A stretch of 64,000 bases of DNA, from assembly GCF_900215485.1 (NCBI RefSeq), contig NZ_OCMZ01000001.1:558001-622000 (forward strand), given 5' to 3'. This document shows positions 12,256 through 22,774 of this stretch, in pieces. Made by a program: the position numbers and the translations under genes. A model generated the notes under the pieces. It did not search any database. It saw only the letters and a program-made list of their open reading frames with translations, and was not told where the DNA came from. Numbering within the stretch: position 1 is the stretch's first letter; each line of letters opens with the position of its first letter. Source of the DNA: Nitrosovibrio sp. Nv4 (GTDB lineage: Bacteria; Pseudomonadota; Gammaproteobacteria; Burkholderiales; Nitrosomonadaceae).

Positions 12256-12333
12256 GTGGTTGCTCGACTCGTTGACTGTTGAGATTTATCTTCGCCAGAA
12301 TGGGTTTAAGCTGTTCTTGCCAGTTCGCGCCAC

Positions 12334-13443
12334 CTAGATCCTCATCGGCATTACGACATACTTGAAATCATCGTTGCCCGGGATAGCGATAAGCGCGCTG
12401 CTATTGGCATCTCCGAACGAGCACCGCACTGTTTCACTGCTCAGATTATTCAACACATCCAGCAGATAAGTAATATTGAATCCTATATCAAGCGCATCTC
12501 CATCATATTGAAGCTCCAGTTCTTCCTGTGCTTCTTCCTGTTCGCTGTTGTTACAGACGATACGAAGATTACCGGTGGTCAATATCAAACGGACTCCACG
12601 AAATTTTTCGTTTGACAGAATCGATGCGCGCTGCAGTGTCTGCAACAGCAGCAGCCGGTTTATATCGAATTGCTTCTCGTATCCCGTTGGGATAACCCGG
12701 TTGTAGTCGGGAAATTTGCCATCCACAACCTTGGACACCAGTATCACATTCGAAAAGCTGAAGCGTACCTGATTTTGCAGAATTTCTACTGTTACAGGTT
12801 CATCACTGTCATTCAATAATCTGACCAGCTCAAGTACCACCTTGCGGGGCAAAATGACCTCTTTTTTTTCCTGAGACGCTTCCAGCATCATCAGCGCAAA
12901 CGCCAGACGATGACCATCAGTGGCCACTACCCTCAAGTAATTATCTTCCAGCAGCAGTAGCAAGCCGTTCAAATAGTAGCGGATGTCCTGTTGCGCCATG
13001 GCATATTGCACCAGAGACAGCATATGTTTCAGTTCCTTCTGCTGAACCGTTATTTTTGCCTGGGGTTCTGTGCCCTCGGGAAATTTGGGAAAATCTTCGA
13101 CAGGAAGCGTTTGTAGACTGAAACGGCTTTTTCCCGCTTTGGCTCGAAGCCGGTTTTCGTCGGTTTCAAGTATCACCTGTGCCTTGTCAGGAAGAGCACG
13201 CAATATGTCCTGAAGCTTTTTTGCCGCCACAGTGACAGCATATTCTTCACTGTCAGGATTAACATGCTCTGCGGAAGTGGTAATCTGGATTTCCAGATCA
13301 GTTGCAACAAACGATATTTTTTCCTGCTTTCGTTCTATCAGCACGTTGGAAAGTATAGGTAAGGTATGACGACGCTCGACAATACCGGTAACCGTCTGTA
13401 ACGGTTTAAGCAAAGTATCCCTATCGGTTTCTATTAGTTTCAT
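12334..13443 (-). CDS. dnaN: DNA polymerase III beta subunit (sliding clamp)
   Basis: Ring-shaped processivity factor of the replicative polymerase. The 369-aa protein aligns with DnaN along its length: MKLIETDRDTLLKPL at the N-terminus, GIVERRHTLPILSNVL, GHRLAFA, the FPDYNRVIP segment, and the terminal YVVMPMRI. ATG at 13443 was chosen over TTG at 13458 because it gives the family N-terminus. Follows dnaA after a 200-bp A/T-rich gap that may be part of the origin. Confidence 0.97.
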   Translation of the reverse strand: MKLIETDRDTLLKPLQTVTGIVERRHTLPILSNVLIERKQEKISFVATDLEIQITTSAEHVNPDSEEYAVTVAAKKLQDILRALPDKAQVILETDENRLRAKAGKSRFSLQTLPVEDFPKFPEGTEPQAKITVQQKELKHMLSLVQYAMAQQDIRYYLNGLLLLLEDNYLRVVATDGHRLAFALMMLEASQEKKEVILPRKVVLELVRLLNDSDEPVTVEILQNQVRFSFSNVILVSKVVDGKFPDYNRVIPTGYEKQFDINRLLLLQTLQRASILSNEKFRGVRLILTTGNLRIVCNNSEQEEAQEELELQYDGDALDIGFNITYLLDVLNNLSSETVRCSFGDANSSALIAIPGNDDFKYVVMPMRI

Positions 13444-13458
13444 TGTTTTAAAATCCAA

Positions 13459-13644
13459 TAATCATTAATAAAGGTCCGCCAAGTCCGGTATAAATAAAAA
13501 AACAGTAATACTATTAATCAGTTAAGTATTATCTTGACTCGGTATCGATGCGGTATTGCCTGTGGATAGTTTGTGCATGTAATTAGCCTTTCCGCAAAAG
13601 TGGCAACTTATCCACAAATAATTCTGTTTTATTCCCTGCTATGG
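13459..13644. other. oriC: Candidate replication origin segment, dnaA-dnaN gap
   Basis: This gap holds a DnaA box TTATCCACA at 13608-13616 and a near-match TGTGGATAG (reverse of CTATCCACA) at 13561-13569. An A/T-rich stretch at about 13470-13530 could unwind. A further perfect box lies at 15130-15138 on the other side of dnaA. Gene order (gyrB-dnaN-dnaA diverging from rpmH-rnpA-yidC-mnmE-mnmG-parAB) places the origin close by, but which gap is oriC is not settled from sequence alone. Confidence 0.55.
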
Positions 13645-15060
13645 TCAACCGCGCAGAATATGTAACAAGGTATTGAAATCCCGATTGATCGTTGGGTCGG
13701 ATGCCCGTAATTCAGCAATTTTCCGATAACCGTGCAGTACGGTAGTGTGATCTCTGCCACCAAAAGCTTCGCCGATATCAGGCAGACTCAGAGGGGTGAG
13801 TTCCTTGGATATGGCCATGGCCATTTGCCGGGGCCTTGCAACGATGCGCGAACGCTTTTTCGAATACATCTCGGCGACCTTGATTTTATAGTAGTCCGCA
13901 ACGGTCTTCTGGATATTTTCGATGGAAATCTGCCGATTTTGCACCGCCAGCAGATCTTTCAGCGCTTCCCTTGCAAGATCCAGAGATAGCGAGTGGCCGG
14001 TAAAGCGGGAATAAGCAAGCACCCGTTTCAAGGCGCCTTCCAGTTCGCGGACATTGGAACGAATATGTTTGGCGATGAAAAAGGCAACGTTTTCATCCAG
14101 GACAATGTTTTCCATCAGTGCTTTTTTCAACAGGATGGCAACCCGCATTTCCAGCTCCGGAGGTTCGACTGCAACCGTCAAACCCCAGCCAAAACGGGAA
14201 ATCAGGCGCTCTTCCATGCCGGAGATTTCCTTCGGGTAGGAATCGCAGGTAATGATTACCTGCTTATGCGCTTCGATTAATGCGTTGAATGCGTAAAAAA
14301 ATTCTTCTTGAGTTCGATTCTTGCCGCCGAAAAACTGGATATCGTCTATCAGCAGAAGATCCAACGAATGATAGTATCTTTTAAAATCGTCAAAAGCTTT
14401 ATGTTGGTAAGCCCTTACTACGTCTGAGACGTATTGTTCAGAGTGTATATATCTGACCTTAGCCGCGCTGTTATGTTCCACCACAAAATTGCCGATAGCC
14501 TGAATCAGATGTGTTTTGCCGAGTCCAACGCCCCCATAAATAAAAAACGGGTTGTAGGCGGTTCCGGGACGTTCCGCAACCTGGATAGCGCCGGCTCGCG
14601 CCAGTTGATTAGCCTTTCCCGTGACGAAAGTATTGAAGGTGAATGAAGGATTCAGCCTGCTGGGATTTTTTTCGCGTTTTTCCTTCGTATCTTTGGAAGC
14701 TTTTCCTGCCGGCACCGCTGGCGCATTAAATCTGGCAGACAGCTGGACTGGATCGATGGCGGCTTCCGCTGCGACGGAATTGGTTGTTTTCACCAAGGCC
14801 TGATCAGCAAGCTTTAATTGGAAATGAACGGTCCGAGAAAAACAGTTTTCCGCCATCTGTTCAATTTGGAATAGAAAGTTGTCCTTGACCCATTGCATCA
14901 CGAAACGGTTGGGAGCAACAAGGGCGGGCTCGGGGACGTTATGCGACAATTCCAGGTACAGGGGCTTGATCCATGTATTGAACTGCTGTGCGCTTAATTC
15001 TTTCTCAAAATGTTTAAGACAGGAAAGCCAAAAGGTGTCCATTGCAGGCAGGGTCATCAT
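13645..15060 (-). CDS. dnaA: Chromosomal replication initiator DnaA
   Basis: AAA+ initiator that binds DnaA boxes and opens oriC. The 471-aa protein has domain I ([19 protein letters not shown]), a Lys-rich linker, domain III with Walker [11 protein letters not shown] and Walker [10 protein letters not shown], and the domain IV box-binding signature [15 protein letters not shown]. Adjacent Met codons at 15060 and 15057 and a third six codons in are all possible starts. Divergent from rpmH. Confidence 0.97.
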   Translation of the reverse strand: MMTLPAMDTFWLSCLKHFEKELSAQQFNTWIKPLYLELSHNVPEPALVAPNRFVMQWVKDNFLFQIEQMAENCFSRTVHFQLKLADQALVKTTNSVAAEAAIDPVQLSARFNAPAVPAGKASKDTKEKREKNPSRLNPSFTFNTFVTGKANQLARAGAIQVAERPGTAYNPFFIYGGVGLGKTHLIQAIGNFVVEHNSAAKVRYIHSEQYVSDVVRAYQHKAFDDFKRYYHSLDLLLIDDIQFFGGKNRTQEEFFYAFNALIEAHKQVIITCDSYPKEISGMEERLISRFGWGLTVAVEPPELEMRVAILLKKALMENIVLDENVAFFIAKHIRSNVRELEGALKRVLAYSRFTGHSLSLDLAREALKDLLAVQNRQISIENIQKTVADYYKIKVAEMYSKKRSRIVARPRQMAMAISKELTPLSLPDIGEAFGGRDHTTVLHGYRKIAELRASDPTINRDFNTLLHILRG

Positions 15061-15221
15061 TGCGGATCGGGAAAGAAGCGGAAATTCGAAAGCGGGGCGA
15101 GTGACGTATTTTAGACTCTTCCTACCTACTTATCCACAGGGGGAGAAAAAAATATTGGTTGACATCAACCTCCGTAAAGAGTTGTAATGCCGAGTTTTAT
15201 TTACCAGACCCAGGGGAAGCG
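15061..15221. other. dnaA-rpmH divergent region with DnaA box
   Basis: The 161 bp between dnaA (minus) and rpmH (plus) contain a perfect DnaA box TTATCCACA at 15130-15138 followed by GGGGGA. It must carry promoters for both directions and may be part of the origin or a site for DnaA autoregulation. Confidence 0.5.
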
Positions 15222-15356
15222 ATGAAACGCACTTATCAACCATCCGTCACGCGAAGAAAGCGAACCCATGGCTTTCGGGTTCGCATGAAAACCACAGGCG
15301 GGGCGGCTGTTATACGGGCTCGCCGCGCAAAGGGGCGAGTTCGCCTGGGGGTATAA
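15222..15356 (+). CDS. rpmH: Ribosomal protein bL34
   Basis: 44-residue basic protein of the large ribosomal subunit. The sequence [19 protein letters not shown], the RMKTTGG turn and the closing [11 protein letters not shown] are characteristic. AGGGGAAG precedes the ATG by a few bases. First gene of the rpmH-rnpA-yidD-yidC run leading away from dnaA. Confidence 0.98.
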   Translation: MKRTYQPSVTRRKRTHGFRVRMKTTGGAAVIRARRAKGRVRLGV

Positions 15357-15388
15357 CCGGCAGCGTCAAATGCACCTAGAGGAATCGT

Positions 15389-15736
15389 ATTATTCGCTTT
15401 CCGAAAACTCACCGGTTGCGTAAAGCAGAAGAATTCTCCTCGGTTATTCGATTCAGATGTTCTGCCCGCAGCGAACTTCTTCAGATTTTCGCAAAACCCA
15501 ACGGTCTGTTAAATTCTAGATTGGGGCTGATTGTCGCTGGTAAAATCGAGCGGCTGGCCGTGAGACGTAACAGGACGAAGCGCTTGTTGCGGGAAGTGTT
15601 TCGTGCGCGGCAACATGAATTGGCGGGCCTTGATCTGGTGGTGCGACTGCGCCGTCGCGTCAGTCATAACGATTTGTCACGAATGGCGGGAGAACTCGAA
15701 AGTCTCATGGTTCAATTGCAGCGATGTCGCGGATAA
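15389..15736 (+). CDS. rnpA: Ribonuclease P protein component (likely non-standard start)
   Basis: Protein subunit of RNase P, which trims tRNA 5' ends. The family motif is RLAVRRNRTKRLLREVFR, near the middle. The first ordinary start is TTG at 15416, but the conserved RnpA N-terminus FPKxHRLxKxxEF is encoded upstream in the same frame (FPKTHRLRKAEEF from 15398). The frame opens after a TAG at 15377, and only ATT codons at 15389 and 15392 lie between an AGAGGA ribosome-binding site (15378) and that motif. An ATT start at 15389 is therefore inferred; a TTG start would lose part of the conserved end. The 3' end overlaps yidD by 13 bp. Confidence 0.85.
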   Translation: MIRFPKTHRLRKAEEFSSVIRFRCSARSELLQIFAKPNGLLNSRLGLIVAGKIERLAVRRNRTKRLLREVFRARQHELAGLDLVVRLRRRVSHNDLSRMAGELESLMVQLQRCRG

Positions 15737-15933
15737 TTATTGGATTTATCAAGCTCTACCAATATTGCCTGAGTCCTTTTTTTGGACCCTCGTGCCGGTT
15801 CAGCCCCTCTTGTTCACACTATGCATGTGAGGCGCTAGCCAGACATGGCGCGCTGCGTGGGATATTCCTCAGTGTATGGCGGATACTGCGCTGCAATCCC
15901 TGGGCTCGCGGTGGACATGATCCTGTTCCATAG
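15724..15933 (+). CDS. yidD: Membrane protein insertion efficiency factor YidD
   Basis: Small inner-membrane-associated protein that helps YidC insert proteins. The 69-aa product has the invariant Cys-containing core FFGPSCRFSPSCSHYACEAL and the terminal RCNPWARGGHDPVP. It overlaps the end of rnpA and precedes yidC, the usual arrangement. Confidence 0.96.
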   Translation: MSRIIIGFIKLYQYCLSPFFGPSCRFSPSCSHYACEALARHGALRGIFLSVWRILRCNPWARGGHDPVP

Positions 15934-16000
15934 AACTTATCAGACCTGAATTACTTCGATACCGATACGCGTATCGCAAAACATAAAAACGCAAAGCAAG

Positions 16001-17710
16001 ATGGATACACAAAAATTTGTACTGTTCCTGATTTTTTCAACGTCGATGCTGTTTCTGTGGGACGCCTGGCAGAAAGAACAACTTCCGCCGGCCCCTCCGA
16101 CATCATCGGCGCCCGCGCCTCAGGGATCGCGAAATCAGCCGCCTCCAAGTGCTCAGGAAGGGGCGCCGGTTCCCGGGGATAAACTGATTTCGACACAGCC
16201 CGCGAAAAGCGAAACCGCAGCGGACGGCGCTCCGGTTAAGGCAATCGACAGGCTGGAGTCAGGGGAAAAGATAGTTGTCAAGACCGACATGGTGGTCGCG
16301 GAAATCGATACCGCCGGCGGTGATTTGCGCCGTCTTGAGCTGCTGTATCACCCTGATAAGGAGGATAAAAGCAAGCCTTTCGCGTTGCTGGAAAATCAAC
16401 CCGATCACGTCTATGTGGCTCAGTCTGGTCTGATTGGAGAGAATTTGCCCACGCACAAAACGCGTTATACAGCGGAGCCGGGTACGTATAGCCTGGAGGC
16501 AGGCCAGGAGAAAATCGAATTACGGCTGGCTGCACCCGCTACCGACGGCGTGCGCGTGAACAAGGTATACACATTTCATCGCGGAAGTTATCTCATCGAT
16601 GTCAGTTTCGAGGTGACCAACGATACAGCTGCTCCCATCAATCCGTTTTCCTATTTCCAGATGTTACGTGACAGCCAGCCGCCGGCGGGTTCGTTCTTCA
16701 TGATTCCCACGTATACCGGCGCAGCGCTTTTTACCGAGCAGGATAAATTCAAGAAGATCGAATTCTCCGCGCTCGACAAGGGCACCGCAACGTATCCAAA
16801 AAATGCGGATAATGGCTGGATTGCCATGCTGCAGCAATACTTTCTTGCAGCGTGGCTGCCTAAGGATAAGCAACCGCGCGAGTATTACGCGAAGCGTCTC
16901 AGCGAAAACGAGTATTCCGCCGGTGTGATCGTACCTGTGGGCACAATTGAGCCTGGCGAAACCGCCACGGTCAGCGTTCCGCTCTATGCCGGCCCGGAGG
17001 AACAGAGCAAACTCGCATCAATCGCGCCAGGACTGGATCTTACGGTCGATTACGGATGGCTGACGATAATTGGCGCGCCCCTGTTCTGGTTGTTGTCGTT
17101 GTTCCATTCCTGGACCGGAAACTGGGGAGTGGCTATTATTCTCCTGACCATGTCCGTCAAGATAGCGTTTTTCCCATTATCCGCGGCAGGCTATCGTTCC
17201 ATGGCAAAATTACGGCTGGTCACGCCAAAGCTGCAGCGACTGCGTGAACAGCACGGCCACGACCGTCAGCGCCTGAACCAGGCGATGATGGATTTTTACA
17301 AGACGGAAAAAATTAACCCCATGGGCGGGTGCCTGCCCATCATCGTCCAGATTCCCGTATTCATCTCGCTGTACTGGGTTCTGCTCGCTAGCGTTGAATT
17401 GCGTAACGCACCCTTTGCCTTATGGATACAGGATTTGTCATCGCCCGATCCTTATTATGTACTGCCGGTAATCATGGGCATTTCCATGTTTATTCAGACG
17501 AGGCTCAATCCGCCTGCAACAGACCCCATCCAGGCCAAGGTGACGCAGATTATGCCTTTCGCCTTCAGTATCTTCTTCTTCTTCTTTCCGGCTGGACTGG
17601 TGCTGTATTCACTGGTAAACAACGTCCTTTCCATCTTGCAGCAATGGCAAATCACGCGCATGATCGAGGGCTCCGCAGCAGCTGCCGGCAAGCAGAAAAA
17701 AGCGAATTAG
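16001..17710 (+). CDS. yidC: Membrane protein insertase YidC
   Basis: Inserts and folds inner-membrane proteins, alone or with SecYEG. The 569-aa protein has the gram-negative layout: an N-terminal anchor (residues 5-23), a Pro-rich linker, a large periplasmic P1 domain (about 75-345), then five C-terminal membrane segments. The conserved core includes GNWGVAIILLTMSVKIAFFP with its Arg soon after, and MGGCLPIIVQIPVFISLYWV. Start ATG at 16001 lies 67 bp after yidD. Confidence 0.97.
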   Translation: MDTQKFVLFLIFSTSMLFLWDAWQKEQLPPAPPTSSAPAPQGSRNQPPPSAQEGAPVPGDKLISTQPAKSETAADGAPVKAIDRLESGEKIVVKTDMVVAEIDTAGGDLRRLELLYHPDKEDKSKPFALLENQPDHVYVAQSGLIGENLPTHKTRYTAEPGTYSLEAGQEKIELRLAAPATDGVRVNKVYTFHRGSYLIDVSFEVTNDTAAPINPFSYFQMLRDSQPPAGSFFMIPTYTGAALFTEQDKFKKIEFSALDKGTATYPKNADNGWIAMLQQYFLAAWLPKDKQPREYYAKRLSENEYSAGVIVPVGTIEPGETATVSVPLYAGPEEQSKLASIAPGLDLTVDYGWLTIIGAPLFWLLSLFHSWTGNWGVAIILLTMSVKIAFFPLSAAGYRSMAKLRLVTPKLQRLREQHGHDRQRLNQAMMDFYKTEKINPMGGCLPIIVQIPVFISLYWVLLASVELRNAPFALWIQDLSSPDPYYVLPVIMGISMFIQTRLNPPATDPIQAKVTQIMPFAFSIFFFFFPAGLVLYSLVNNVLSILQQWQITRMIEGSAAAAGKQKKAN

Positions 17711-17796
17711 CAAGTGTGAACCTGCTAACCTGCAAGCAGTTAACGCCTGGAATCCTCATATCTGACTGAATGAACCTCTCGCCGGGTGAATGTCGG

Positions 17797-19161
17797 ATGG
17801 AAAATTCTGACATTATTGCCGCTATCGCTACGCCGCCCGGAAGAGGCGGTATCGGTGTTGTGCGGGTCTCTGGCAAGAACCTGAGCACTTTAGCGCGGAA
17901 AGTCATTGGGTCTACTCCCCAAGCCCGTCATGCACGTCTGAGCAAGTTCCTCGATGAACGGGGGTCGATTATCGACCAGGGAATCGCTCTTTTTTTTCCA
18001 GCTCCTCATTCATATACCGGCGAAGATGTACTGGAACTGCAGGGCCATGGCGGGCCTGCTGTAATGAATCTGGTGTTATCCAGTTGTCTTTTCGCAGGCG
18101 CCCGCTTGGCGCAGCCAGGGGAATTTACGCTGCGCGCCTTCCTGAACAACAAGCTGGATCTTGCTCAGGCTGAAAGCGTAGCAGATATCATCGATGCCGG
18201 GACAAGCGAAGCCGCGCGGTGTGCAATGCGCTCCCTTCAGGGGGAATTTTCCGCCGCGATCCATATTCTTGTGCAAGCGCTTACTGACCTGCGAATGCTT
18301 GTGGAAGCGTCATTGGACTTCCCAGAGGAGGCGGATTTTCTCGCAGGGGCCGACGTCGGCAGCGAGCTGGGAAAGATTCAGATGCAACTGGAGCAGGTGT
18401 TCACGTCAGCCCGGCAGGGCAGCATCCTGCGGGAAGGTATATCCGTCGTTTTGGTAGGCCAACCCAACGTGGGAAAATCCAGCCTGTTGAATCAGCTGGC
18501 GGGGGAAGAGGCAGCCATCGTCACGGAAGTGCCAGGTACGACACGGGATGCTATCCGCCAGACAATCGAAATTGAAGGTGTTCCGCTACATCTGGTGGAT
18601 ACAGCCGGGTTAAGGGAAACCGAGGATGCGGTGGAAAAAATTGGCATCGCTCGAAGTCGCACTGCTATCGAAAGGGCAAATCTGGTGTTATTGCTCTGCG
18701 ATAGCCGGGAGGGTGCCACGGAGGAAGATCAGGCGATTCTGGATAGTCTTCCCGCCGGCCTGCCGGTCATTCATGTTTATAATAAAATAGATTTGATGAG
18801 CGGATCGCCGCGGATTTTCCATCGGGAAAATAGGGCGGAGGGGGCAGCGGAAATTTATCTTTCCGCTAAAACGGGCGCTGGCGTCGAACTACTTCGCCGA
18901 GAGCTGCTTGAAATGGCTGGGTGGAGATCCTCTTCCGGGGGTGAAGGGGTATTCATGGCGCGCAATCGCCACCTCCAGGCCCTGACCGATGCGCGGAAAC
19001 ACCTTGAAAGTGCGCGCGGATTGACTGGGGGGAACATTCAGCTCGATCTGCTGGCGGAAGAGCTGCGGCTTGCCCAGCAGGCATTGTCGTCCATTACCGG
19101 TGAGTTCAGCGCCGACGATTTACTGGGGGAGATATTCTCCCGATTCTGTATCGGCAAGTAG
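17797..19161 (+). CDS. mnmE: tRNA modification GTPase MnmE
   Basis: With MnmG it adds the carboxymethylaminomethyl group to wobble U34 of several tRNAs. Motifs: N-terminal [21 protein letters not shown]1 [13 protein letters not shown]3 DTAGLRE, G4 NKID and the terminal CIGK whose Cys is conserved. The start at 17797 gives a 454-aa protein of usual size; an in-frame ATG at 17770 would add nine residues, and neither has a strong ribosome-binding site. Confidence 0.96.
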   Translation: MENSDIIAAIATPPGRGGIGVVRVSGKNLSTLARKVIGSTPQARHARLSKFLDERGSIIDQGIALFFPAPHSYTGEDVLELQGHGGPAVMNLVLSSCLFAGARLAQPGEFTLRAFLNNKLDLAQAESVADIIDAGTSEAARCAMRSLQGEFSAAIHILVQALTDLRMLVEASLDFPEEADFLAGADVGSELGKIQMQLEQVFTSARQGSILREGISVVLVGQPNVGKSSLLNQLAGEEAAIVTEVPGTTRDAIRQTIEIEGVPLHLVDTAGLRETEDAVEKIGIARSRTAIERANLVLLLCDSREGATEEDQAILDSLPAGLPVIHVYNKIDLMSGSPRIFHRENRAEGAAEIYLSAKTGAGVELLRRELLEMAGWRSSSGGEGVFMARNRHLQALTDARKHLESARGLTGGNIQLDLLAEELRLAQQALSSITGEFSADDLLGEIFSRFCIGK

Positions 19162-19205
19162 TTCTCTAGCTTTTTCCTGGCGATTCTTTCTATTTTTGAA
19201 CCAAA

Positions 19206-19221
19206 TGTTTCACGTGAAACA
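19206..19221. promoter_or_regulatory. parS: parS centromere site 2 (perfect consensus)
   Basis: TGTTTCACGTGAAACA is an exact 16-bp match to the consensus parS palindrome bound by ParB. It lies between mnmE and mnmG, about 2.7 kb before parA, so ParB loading should occur here during segregation. Confidence 0.95.
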
Positions 19222-19323
19222 GGTGCCTGGCCCTTCGAGACCCGGATACGGCCGCCTTACGCAACCTTTCTTTTTGTCGTAGAATGCGCCCTCGTTTAAA
19301 CAGTATATCTAACGGCTATTCCA

Positions 19324-21240
19324 GTGACTTTTTCTGAAAACTCTGACAGATTCGATGTAATTGTGATTGGCGGCGGTCATGCGGGTACCGAAGCCGCGCT
19401 TGCGGCTGCGCGCATGGGGCAAAGAACGCTGCTGCTGTCGCACAATATCGAGACGCTGGGGCAGATGTCATGTAATCCCTCGATAGGGGGCATCGGCAAG
19501 GGCCATCTGGTGAAAGAGGTGGATGCGCTGGGGGGTGCAATGGCTGCTGCGGCTGACGAGGCCGGCATACAATTTCGTACGCTAAACTCAAGCAAGGGCC
19601 CGGCGGTACGCGCGACCCGGGTTCAGGCCGATCGAATGCTCTATCGCCAGGCAATTCGCCGCCGCCTGGAAAATCAGCCAAATCTCTGGATATTTCAGCA
19701 AGCCGTGGATGATCTCGTGCTTGAGGGGGAGCGCGTCGCCGGTGTCGTCACACAGTTGGGAATACGATTTTCAGCGCAAACAGTAGTGCTGACTGCAGGA
19801 ACCTTTCTTGCCGGGTTGGCGCATGTGGGGTCGGCTAATTTTCAGGCGGGACGGGCTGGCGATCTCCCCTCCATCAGCCTTGCCGCACGTCTGCGCGAAA
19901 TGAAACTGCCGGTTGGACGACTGAAAACCGGCACGCCGCCGCGCATAGATGGCCGCAGCATCGATTACTCTGCGGTTGCCGAACAACCCGGCGATAATCC
20001 GGCCCCGGTCTTTTCCTTCATGGGCGACGCTGCTCAACATCCTCGTCAGCTGTCGTGCTGGATAACGCACACCAATAGCCGCACTCACGACATTATTCGC
20101 AGCGGCCTGGATCGTTCCCCGCTATTTACCGGTGTGATCGAAGGCACAGGGCCGCGGTATTGCCCGTCCATCGAGGACAAAGTAGTGCGGTTTTCAACGA
20201 AAGAATCGCATCAGGTTTTTCTGGAACCGGAAGGACTGGACACCCACGAGGTATACCCTAACGGAATATCAACCAGCTTGCCCTTCGATTTGCAGGTTAA
20301 ACTGGTACGTTCCATCCGGGGGCTCGAAAATGCGCATATCACACGGCCCGGCTATGCGATTGAATACGATTATTTTGATCCGCGCGGGTTGAAAAGCTCA
20401 CTTGAAACCAAGACCATCGAGGGCCTGTTTTTTGCCGGGCAAATTAATGGTACGACCGGCTATGAAGAGGCTGCGGCGCAGGGGTTGCTGGCTGGCATCA
20501 ACGCCGCACTCAAGACGCAAGGCAGAAAAGCATGGTGTCCGCGCCGTGATGAGGCCTACCTGGGTGTTCTGGTCGACGACCTTATCACCCGAGGTGTTAC
20601 CGAACCCTACCGCATGTTCACCAGTCGCGCCGAATATCGTTTGCAGCTGCGCGAAGATAATGCTGACCTGCGTCTGACTGAAATCGGACGCGGGATAGGT
20701 GTGGTGGACGACGCGCGTTGGGCGTGCTTCATTGCCAAACGGGAAGCCATTGCTTGCGAACAAGACAGGCTCAAAGCGGTCTGGCTCAGCCCGAAAGCCG
20801 GTTTGAACGCCCTCCCCCAAGCGGAAGCGTTGCGGGTATTGGGCAAAGCCATTGAACGCGAATACTCGTTATATGACCTGCTGCGCCGCCCAGACGTGAC
20901 TTATGCAGGACTGATGACGCTGCCATTGGCGGGAGAGGCTGTCACTGACCCCCTTGTGGCTGAGCAAGTTGAAATCCAGGCCAAGTATCACGGCTATATT
21001 GAGCGCCAGAAGGATGAAGTAGCACGCAGCGTGCGCTACGAGGAAATTCGTTTACCGCAGGATCTGGATTATCGGACGGTACGAGGCCTCTCCAGCGAGG
21101 TACAGCAAAAATTGAATCAGTTCAAACCCGAAACAGCAGGACAGGCGGCAAGGATTTCCGGTATAACTCCGGCTGCAATTTCATTATTACTGGTACACGT
21201 GAAGCGCGGTTTTCCCGATCATAAAAAGATAAGCGCATGA
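19324..21240 (+). CDS. mnmG: tRNA uridine-5-carboxymethylaminomethyl modification enzyme MnmG
   Basis: FAD-dependent partner of MnmE in wobble uridine modification. The 638-aa protein opens with the dinucleotide fold [20 protein letters not shown] and the [18 protein letters not shown] motif; [13 protein letters not shown] marks the C-terminal part of the FAD domain. It begins with GTG at 19324; no strong ribosome-binding site is seen. It overlaps rsmG by 4 nt. Confidence 0.97.
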   Translation: MTFSENSDRFDVIVIGGGHAGTEAALAAARMGQRTLLLSHNIETLGQMSCNPSIGGIGKGHLVKEVDALGGAMAAAADEAGIQFRTLNSSKGPAVRATRVQADRMLYRQAIRRRLENQPNLWIFQQAVDDLVLEGERVAGVVTQLGIRFSAQTVVLTAGTFLAGLAHVGSANFQAGRAGDLPSISLAARLREMKLPVGRLKTGTPPRIDGRSIDYSAVAEQPGDNPAPVFSFMGDAAQHPRQLSCWITHTNSRTHDIIRSGLDRSPLFTGVIEGTGPRYCPSIEDKVVRFSTKESHQVFLEPEGLDTHEVYPNGISTSLPFDLQVKLVRSIRGLENAHITRPGYAIEYDYFDPRGLKSSLETKTIEGLFFAGQINGTTGYEEAAAQGLLAGINAALKTQGRKAWCPRRDEAYLGVLVDDLITRGVTEPYRMFTSRAEYRLQLREDNADLRLTEIGRGIGVVDDARWACFIAKREAIACEQDRLKAVWLSPKAGLNALPQAEALRVLGKAIEREYSLYDLLRRPDVTYAGLMTLPLAGEAVTDPLVAEQVEIQAKYHGYIERQKDEVARSVRYEEIRLPQDLDYRTVRGLSSEVQQKLNQFKPETAGQAARISGITPAAISLLLVHVKRGFPDHKKISA

Positions 21241-21872
21241 GTCTGGCGACACAGCTCGCTGAAGGGATCGAGGTCCTGGAATTAACGCTTCCGCCCGAAA
21301 CTCAAATCCACTTGTTGCAGCATCTCGCGTTAATTCAAAAATGGAACCAGATTCATAATCTGACCGCGGTGCGTGAGCCTGAAACAATGCTGGTTCGCCA
21401 CCTGCTTGATAGCCTGGCGGTTCTGCCGCATGTCAGCGGGCCACGTATTGCCGATATCGGCAGTGGCGCCGGCTTGCCGGGGATTCCCCTGGCTTTGGCG
21501 CGGCCCGAGTGGCGTGTGGCACTGGTCGAAAGCAGTCATAAAAAAGCGGTATTCCTGCAGCAGGCACGAATTGAATTGAAATTGAAAAATGTCGAGGTGG
21601 TGGCTGAACGGGTCGAGAACTTTCATTCGAAAGAGGGGTTCGATATTGTTATTTCCCGTGCTTTTTCCGATCTGGCTGATTTTGTCAGGCTTGCGGGACA
21701 TCTGTGTGTTCCGGGAAGCGATGGCGGCAGGCTTGTGGCAATGAAAGGTATTTATCCGCATGAAGAACTGGCGCAGTTGCCGTCACCGTTCATCGTGGAA
21801 AAAATATTGCCTATTGCAATTCCTGGCCTTGAGGCAGAGCGACATCTGGTCATAATGAAGCGGGCGAGTTAG
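21237..21872 (+). CDS. rsmG: 16S rRNA m7G527 methyltransferase RsmG
   Basis: Methylates N7 of G527 in 16S rRNA. The 211-aa protein has the SAM-binding motif [17 protein letters not shown] near residue 75 and the upstream [15 protein letters not shown] segment. ATG at 21237 overlaps the mnmG stop (ATGA), the usual translational coupling. Confidence 0.96.
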   Translation: MSLATQLAEGIEVLELTLPPETQIHLLQHLALIQKWNQIHNLTAVREPETMLVRHLLDSLAVLPHVSGPRIADIGSGAGLPGIPLALARPEWRVALVESSHKKAVFLQQARIELKLKNVEVVAERVENFHSKEGFDIVISRAFSDLADFVRLAGHLCVPGSDGGRLVAMKGIYPHEELAQLPSPFIVEKILPIAIPGLEAERHLVIMKRAS

Positions 21873-21941
21873 CGGGCAAGGGATTAATCCGCGAACCCGC
21901 GGTTCGATCCGATGGTACTGTGCCGTTCTGGAGCGGACGAG

Positions 21942-22751
21942 ATGGCAAAAATTCTGGCAATTACGAATCAAAAAGGGGGCGTGGGTAAAACCACTACCAG
22001 CGTTAATCTGGCGGCGAGCCTTGCAGCCGCGAAGCGGCGAGTCTTGTTGATTGATCTTGATCCGCAAGGTAATGCCACCATGGGGAGCGGCGTGGATAAA
22101 CGCGCTCTGCATCACACTGTATACCAGGTATTACTGGGTAGCCAAAGTATCTCGGATGTGCGCGTAGCCTCTACCACCGGCAAATTTGATCTGATTCCCG
22201 CCAACAGGGACTTGGCCGGTGCTGAAATAGAGATGGTGGATCTACCCCAACGGGAAACGCGCCTGAAAGAAGCTCTGGAAGTGGTGGTCGGAGAATATGA
22301 CTTCATTCTCATCGATTGCCCCCCGGCACTCAATCTGCTGACACTCAATGGTTTGTGCGCAGCCCATGCGGTAATGATACCGATGCAGTGCGAATATTAC
22401 GCCCTGGAGGGGCTAAGCGATCTGGTGAATACGATAAAAAAAGTTCGTACCAATCTCAATCCGGTGCTGGAGATCGAGGGTTTGCTGCGTACCATGTTTG
22501 ATCCTCGCAATATACTGGCACAACAGGTGTCGGACCAGTTGCAGCAACACTTTGGCGACAAGGTTTACCGTACAGTGATCCCGCGCAATGTGCGACTGGC
22601 CGAAGCGCCGAGCTTCGGTATTCCGGCGCTATACCATGACAAGCTATCCAAAGGCACACAGGCCTACCTGGCGCTGGCAGGGGAAATGCTGAACAGATAT
22701 TTTCCAAATGCCGAGCGGGAACACGATGACGAACAGAAGCTGGAAGCATAA
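21942..22751 (+). CDS. parA: Chromosome partitioning ATPase ParA
   Basis: Walker-type ATPase that moves ParB-parS complexes and so segregates origins. The deviant Walker A motif QKGGVGKTTTSVNL is near the N-terminus, with DLDPQGNAT and LIDCPPALNLLT following. ATG at 21942 gives a 269-aa protein with GGAG upstream; the frame extends 30 nt further but without support. Followed after 23 bp by parB. Confidence 0.96.
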   Translation: MAKILAITNQKGGVGKTTTSVNLAASLAAAKRRVLLIDLDPQGNATMGSGVDKRALHHTVYQVLLGSQSISDVRVASTTGKFDLIPANRDLAGAEIEMVDLPQRETRLKEALEVVVGEYDFILIDCPPALNLLTLNGLCAAHAVMIPMQCEYYALEGLSDLVNTIKKVRTNLNPVLEIEGLLRTMFDPRNILAQQVSDQLQQHFGDKVYRTVIPRNVRLAEAPSFGIPALYHDKLSKGTQAYLALAGEMLNRYFPNAEREHDDEQKLEA

Positions 22752-22774
22752 AGCGTAGAACAGGTATAAAACTT

